Source: an uncultured Streptococcus sp. (GTDB taxonomy: Bacteria; Bacillota; Bacilli; Lactobacillales; Streptococcaceae). Taken from it: 7,167 nucleotides of DNA. Every line of letters starts with the position of its first letter. Position 1 is the stretch's first letter. A program made the translations under genes and the position numbers. The stretch is from positions 1 through 7,167 of the forward strand of contig CAKQBM010000092.1 in the NCBI GenBank assembly GCA_934216185.1, given 5' to 3'. The notes under the pieces were generated by a model. The model saw only the letters and a program-made list of their open reading frames with translations, was not told where the DNA came from and made no database searches. Below are positions 5,460 to 7,167 of the stretch, one piece after another.

Positions 5460-7167
5460 TAGAAATACTACGATTTTTACCTTCAAGATACACCATCAAA
5501 ATAGAAATGTCTGCTGGGTTTACTCCCGAAATACGGCTGGCTTGGCCGATGGTTTCTGGATTGATGAGTTTGAACTTCTGACGGGCTTCGGTTGCGATAG
5601 AATCAATGTCATCCCAATCAATATTGGCTGGAATGCGTTTTTCTTCCATGCGTTTCATCTTGGCAACCTGGTCCATGGCTTTGGAAATATAGCCTTCGTA
5701 CTTGATTTCTGTTTCAATCAATTCGATAATCTTGTCATCCAAGTCCTCTGCAGCTGGTCCGATGAAGGCCACCACATCTTGGTAAGACACTTCTGGACGG
5801 CGAAGGAATTCCTTGGCTGTCACTGCATCGGTCAACGGCTTGAAGCCCATCTCCTCAACCTTAGCATTGGTTTCCTTGACTGGTTTGAGTTTGATACTGT
5901 CTAGTCGCTTCATCTCATTGTCAAATTGATTTTTCTTGATTTCAAAGCGAGCCCAGCGTTCATCATCCACAAGCCCAATCTCACGTCCCATCTCCGTTAA
6001 ACGCATATCAGCATTGTCATGACGAAGAATGAGACGGTATTCAGCACGACTGGTCAAGAGGCGGTAGGGTTCAATGGTCCCCTTGGTCACCAAGTCGTCA
6101 ATCATGACCCCAATATAGCCGTCACTGCGTTTCAAAATCAACTCAGGCTTGCCTTGAACTTTCAGAGCGGCGTTGATGCCAGCGATAATCCCTTGGCCAG
6201 CTGCTTCTTCGTAACCTGACGTTCCATTGGTCTGACCAGCAGTGAAAAGACCTGAGATTTTCTTGGTTTCCAGAGTCGCACGCAACTGATGAGGCAAGAC
6301 CATATCATACTCAATGGCATAACCTGTTCGCATCATCTCTGCATTTTCCAAACCTTTGATGGAATGAACCAAGTCACGCTGGACATCCTCAGGCAGACTG
6401 GTTGAAAGTCCTTGAACATAGACTTCCTCTGTATTGCGCCCTTCTGGCTCAAGGAAGAGTTGGTGACGTTCCTTGTCCGCAAAGCGCACAATCTTATCCT
6501 CAATCGATGGGCAGTAACGAGGCCCCACTCCCTTGACTACACCTGTAAACATAGGCGCACGGTGGAGGTTGTTTTGGATAATCTCATGACTGGTACCGTT
6601 GGTGTAGGTCAACCAGCATGGCACTTGGTCCTTGACATAATCCTCATCTCGTGAAGTGTATGAGAAATGATTAGGTGCTTGGTCCCCTGGCTGAATCTCA
6701 GTTACATCGTAGTTGATAGAAGAAGCCTTGACACGTGGAGGGGTTCCTGTCTTGAAACGACCGATTTCGAGGCCCAGTTCTTTGAGATTGTCAGCAAGGT
6801 TAATAGAAGCTAGGCTGTGGTTAGGACCTGATGAATACTTAAGGTCTCCAATGATAATTTCCCCACGGAGGGCAGTCCCTGTCGTCACGATAACAGCCTT
6901 AGCAGAATACTCTTGATGGGTCGATGTACGAACACCGACAACCTTGCCATCTTCCACCAAAATCTCATCAATCATGGTCTGACGAAGGGTCAGATTTTCT
7001 TGATTTTCAACTGTCTTGCGCATCTCCTTAGAGTAAAGCTCCTTATCAGCCTGCGCACGAAGAGCACGAACAGCTGGCCCCTTCCCTGTGTTGAGCATCT
7101 TCATCTGGATGTAAGTCTTGTCAATGGTTTTGGCCATCTCGCCACCGAGGGCATCAACTTCACGCAC
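5437..7167 (-). CDS. mnmG: tRNA uridine-5-carboxymethylaminomethyl modification enzyme MnmG (GidA), N-terminus outside window
   Basis: The visible 576 residues run from an internal Val (GTG at 7167-7165) in the VREVDALGG segment to the stop. By comparison with the family, which is about 630-640 residues long, about 60 N-terminal residues with the FAD-binding GGGHAG motif are missing. The GTG should not be taken as the true start. MnmG binds FAD and, with the GTPase MnmE, installs the cmnm group at C5 of wobble U34 using methylenetetrahydrofolate-derived carbon. Landmarks in visible numbering are [17 protein letters not shown] (26-42), RFKTGTPPR (137-145), the signature [13 protein letters not shown] with its conserved Cys219 (213-225), the second signature [17 protein letters not shown] (310-326), [14 protein letters not shown], and a C-terminal MnmE-interacting helical region with IKYEGYI and [20 protein letters not shown]. 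The last codons and the stop coincide with the terminal repeat of the BOX-like element at 5295-5459. Confidence 0.97.
   Translation of the reverse strand: MREVDALGGEMAKTIDKTYIQMKMLNTGKGPAVRALRAQADKELYSKEMRKTVENQENLTLRQTMIDEILVEDGKVVGVRTSTHQEYSAKAVIVTTGTALRGEIIIGDLKYSSGPNHSLASINLADNLKELGLEIGRFKTGTPPRVKASSINYDVTEIQPGDQAPNHFSYTSRDEDYVKDQVPCWLTYTNGTSHEIIQNNLHRAPMFTGVVKGVGPRYCPSIEDKIVRFADKERHQLFLEPEGRNTEEVYVQGLSTSLPEDVQRDLVHSIKGLENAEMMRTGYAIEYDMVLPHQLRATLETKKISGLFTAGQTNGTSGYEEAAGQGIIAGINAALKVQGKPELILKRSDGYIGVMIDDLVTKGTIEPYRLLTSRAEYRLILRHDNADMRLTEMGREIGLVDDERWARFEIKKNQFDNEMKRLDSIKLKPVKETNAKVEEMGFKPLTDAVTAKEFLRRPEVSYQDVVAFIGPAAEDLDDKIIELIETEIKYEGYISKAMDQVAKMKRMEEKRIPANIDWDDIDSIATEARQKFKLINPETIGQASRISGVNPADISILMVYLEGKNRSISKTLQKSK

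Noticed and set aside
5449..5904. A 151-codon open frame on the plus strand opposite mnmG
   Set aside because: It is antisense to the conserved C-terminal part of MnmG, with a Phe/His/Trp-rich translation typical of a reverse-strand shadow and no promoter or credible ribosome binding site.
7165..7167. GTG at the right edge as the start of mnmG
   Set aside because: It is an internal Val codon in the conserved VREVDALGG segment; family members have about 60 more N-terminal residues with the FAD-binding motif.

Overview
The window looks like housekeeping chromosome from a Mitis-group Streptococcus (S. pneumoniae, S. mitis or a close relative). The support is the low-GC coding style with strong AGGAGG-type ribosome binding sites and the protein sequences themselves: an RpoY-RNase J1 pair, a TsaB-RimI-TsaD cluster, and MnmG. 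A BOX-like repeat next to mnmG also fits, since such repeats are typical of pneumococcus and its relatives. The species assignment is from memory of these families; no search was run.

Layout. At the left edge, on the minus strand, lies the N-terminal part of an Rgg/MutR-type regulator (1-500). It has its own promoter and an 18-bp near-palindrome over the -35 box. Next, also on the minus strand and reading right to left, comes tsaB (2721-2038), rimI (2041-1604) and tsaD (1614-604). These are translationally overlapped, have a recognisable promoter upstream of tsaB, and end in an intrinsic terminator at 579-601. Upstream of tsaB is a separate minus-strand gene for a 71-residue two-helix membrane protein (3041-2826). 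Its promoter carries a very good CcpA cre site.

Divergently, on the plus strand, rpoY (3320-3553) and rnjA (3555-5234) form a two-gene operon with a one-base gap, a long leader and a bidirectional-looking terminator. The right end holds most of mnmG on the minus strand (7167-5437), lacking roughly its first 60 residues. Between rnjA and mnmG sits a compact repeat of about 165 bases. It has imperfect terminal inverted repeats and two internal hairpins, and its right terminal repeat doubles as the last codons and stop codon of mnmG.

Functional theme. Three genes serve tRNA modification (TsaB and TsaD for t6A37; MnmG for wobble uridine 34), one is a probable protein N-acetyltransferase, and two act on RNA synthesis and decay (RNA polymerase epsilon and RNase J1). 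The accessory parts are the Rgg regulator, the cre-controlled small membrane protein and the BOX-like element. I found no strong evidence of a wholly new system. The most rewarding items are the cre-controlled membrane peptide gene, the Rgg operator and the repeat that overlaps the mnmG stop.
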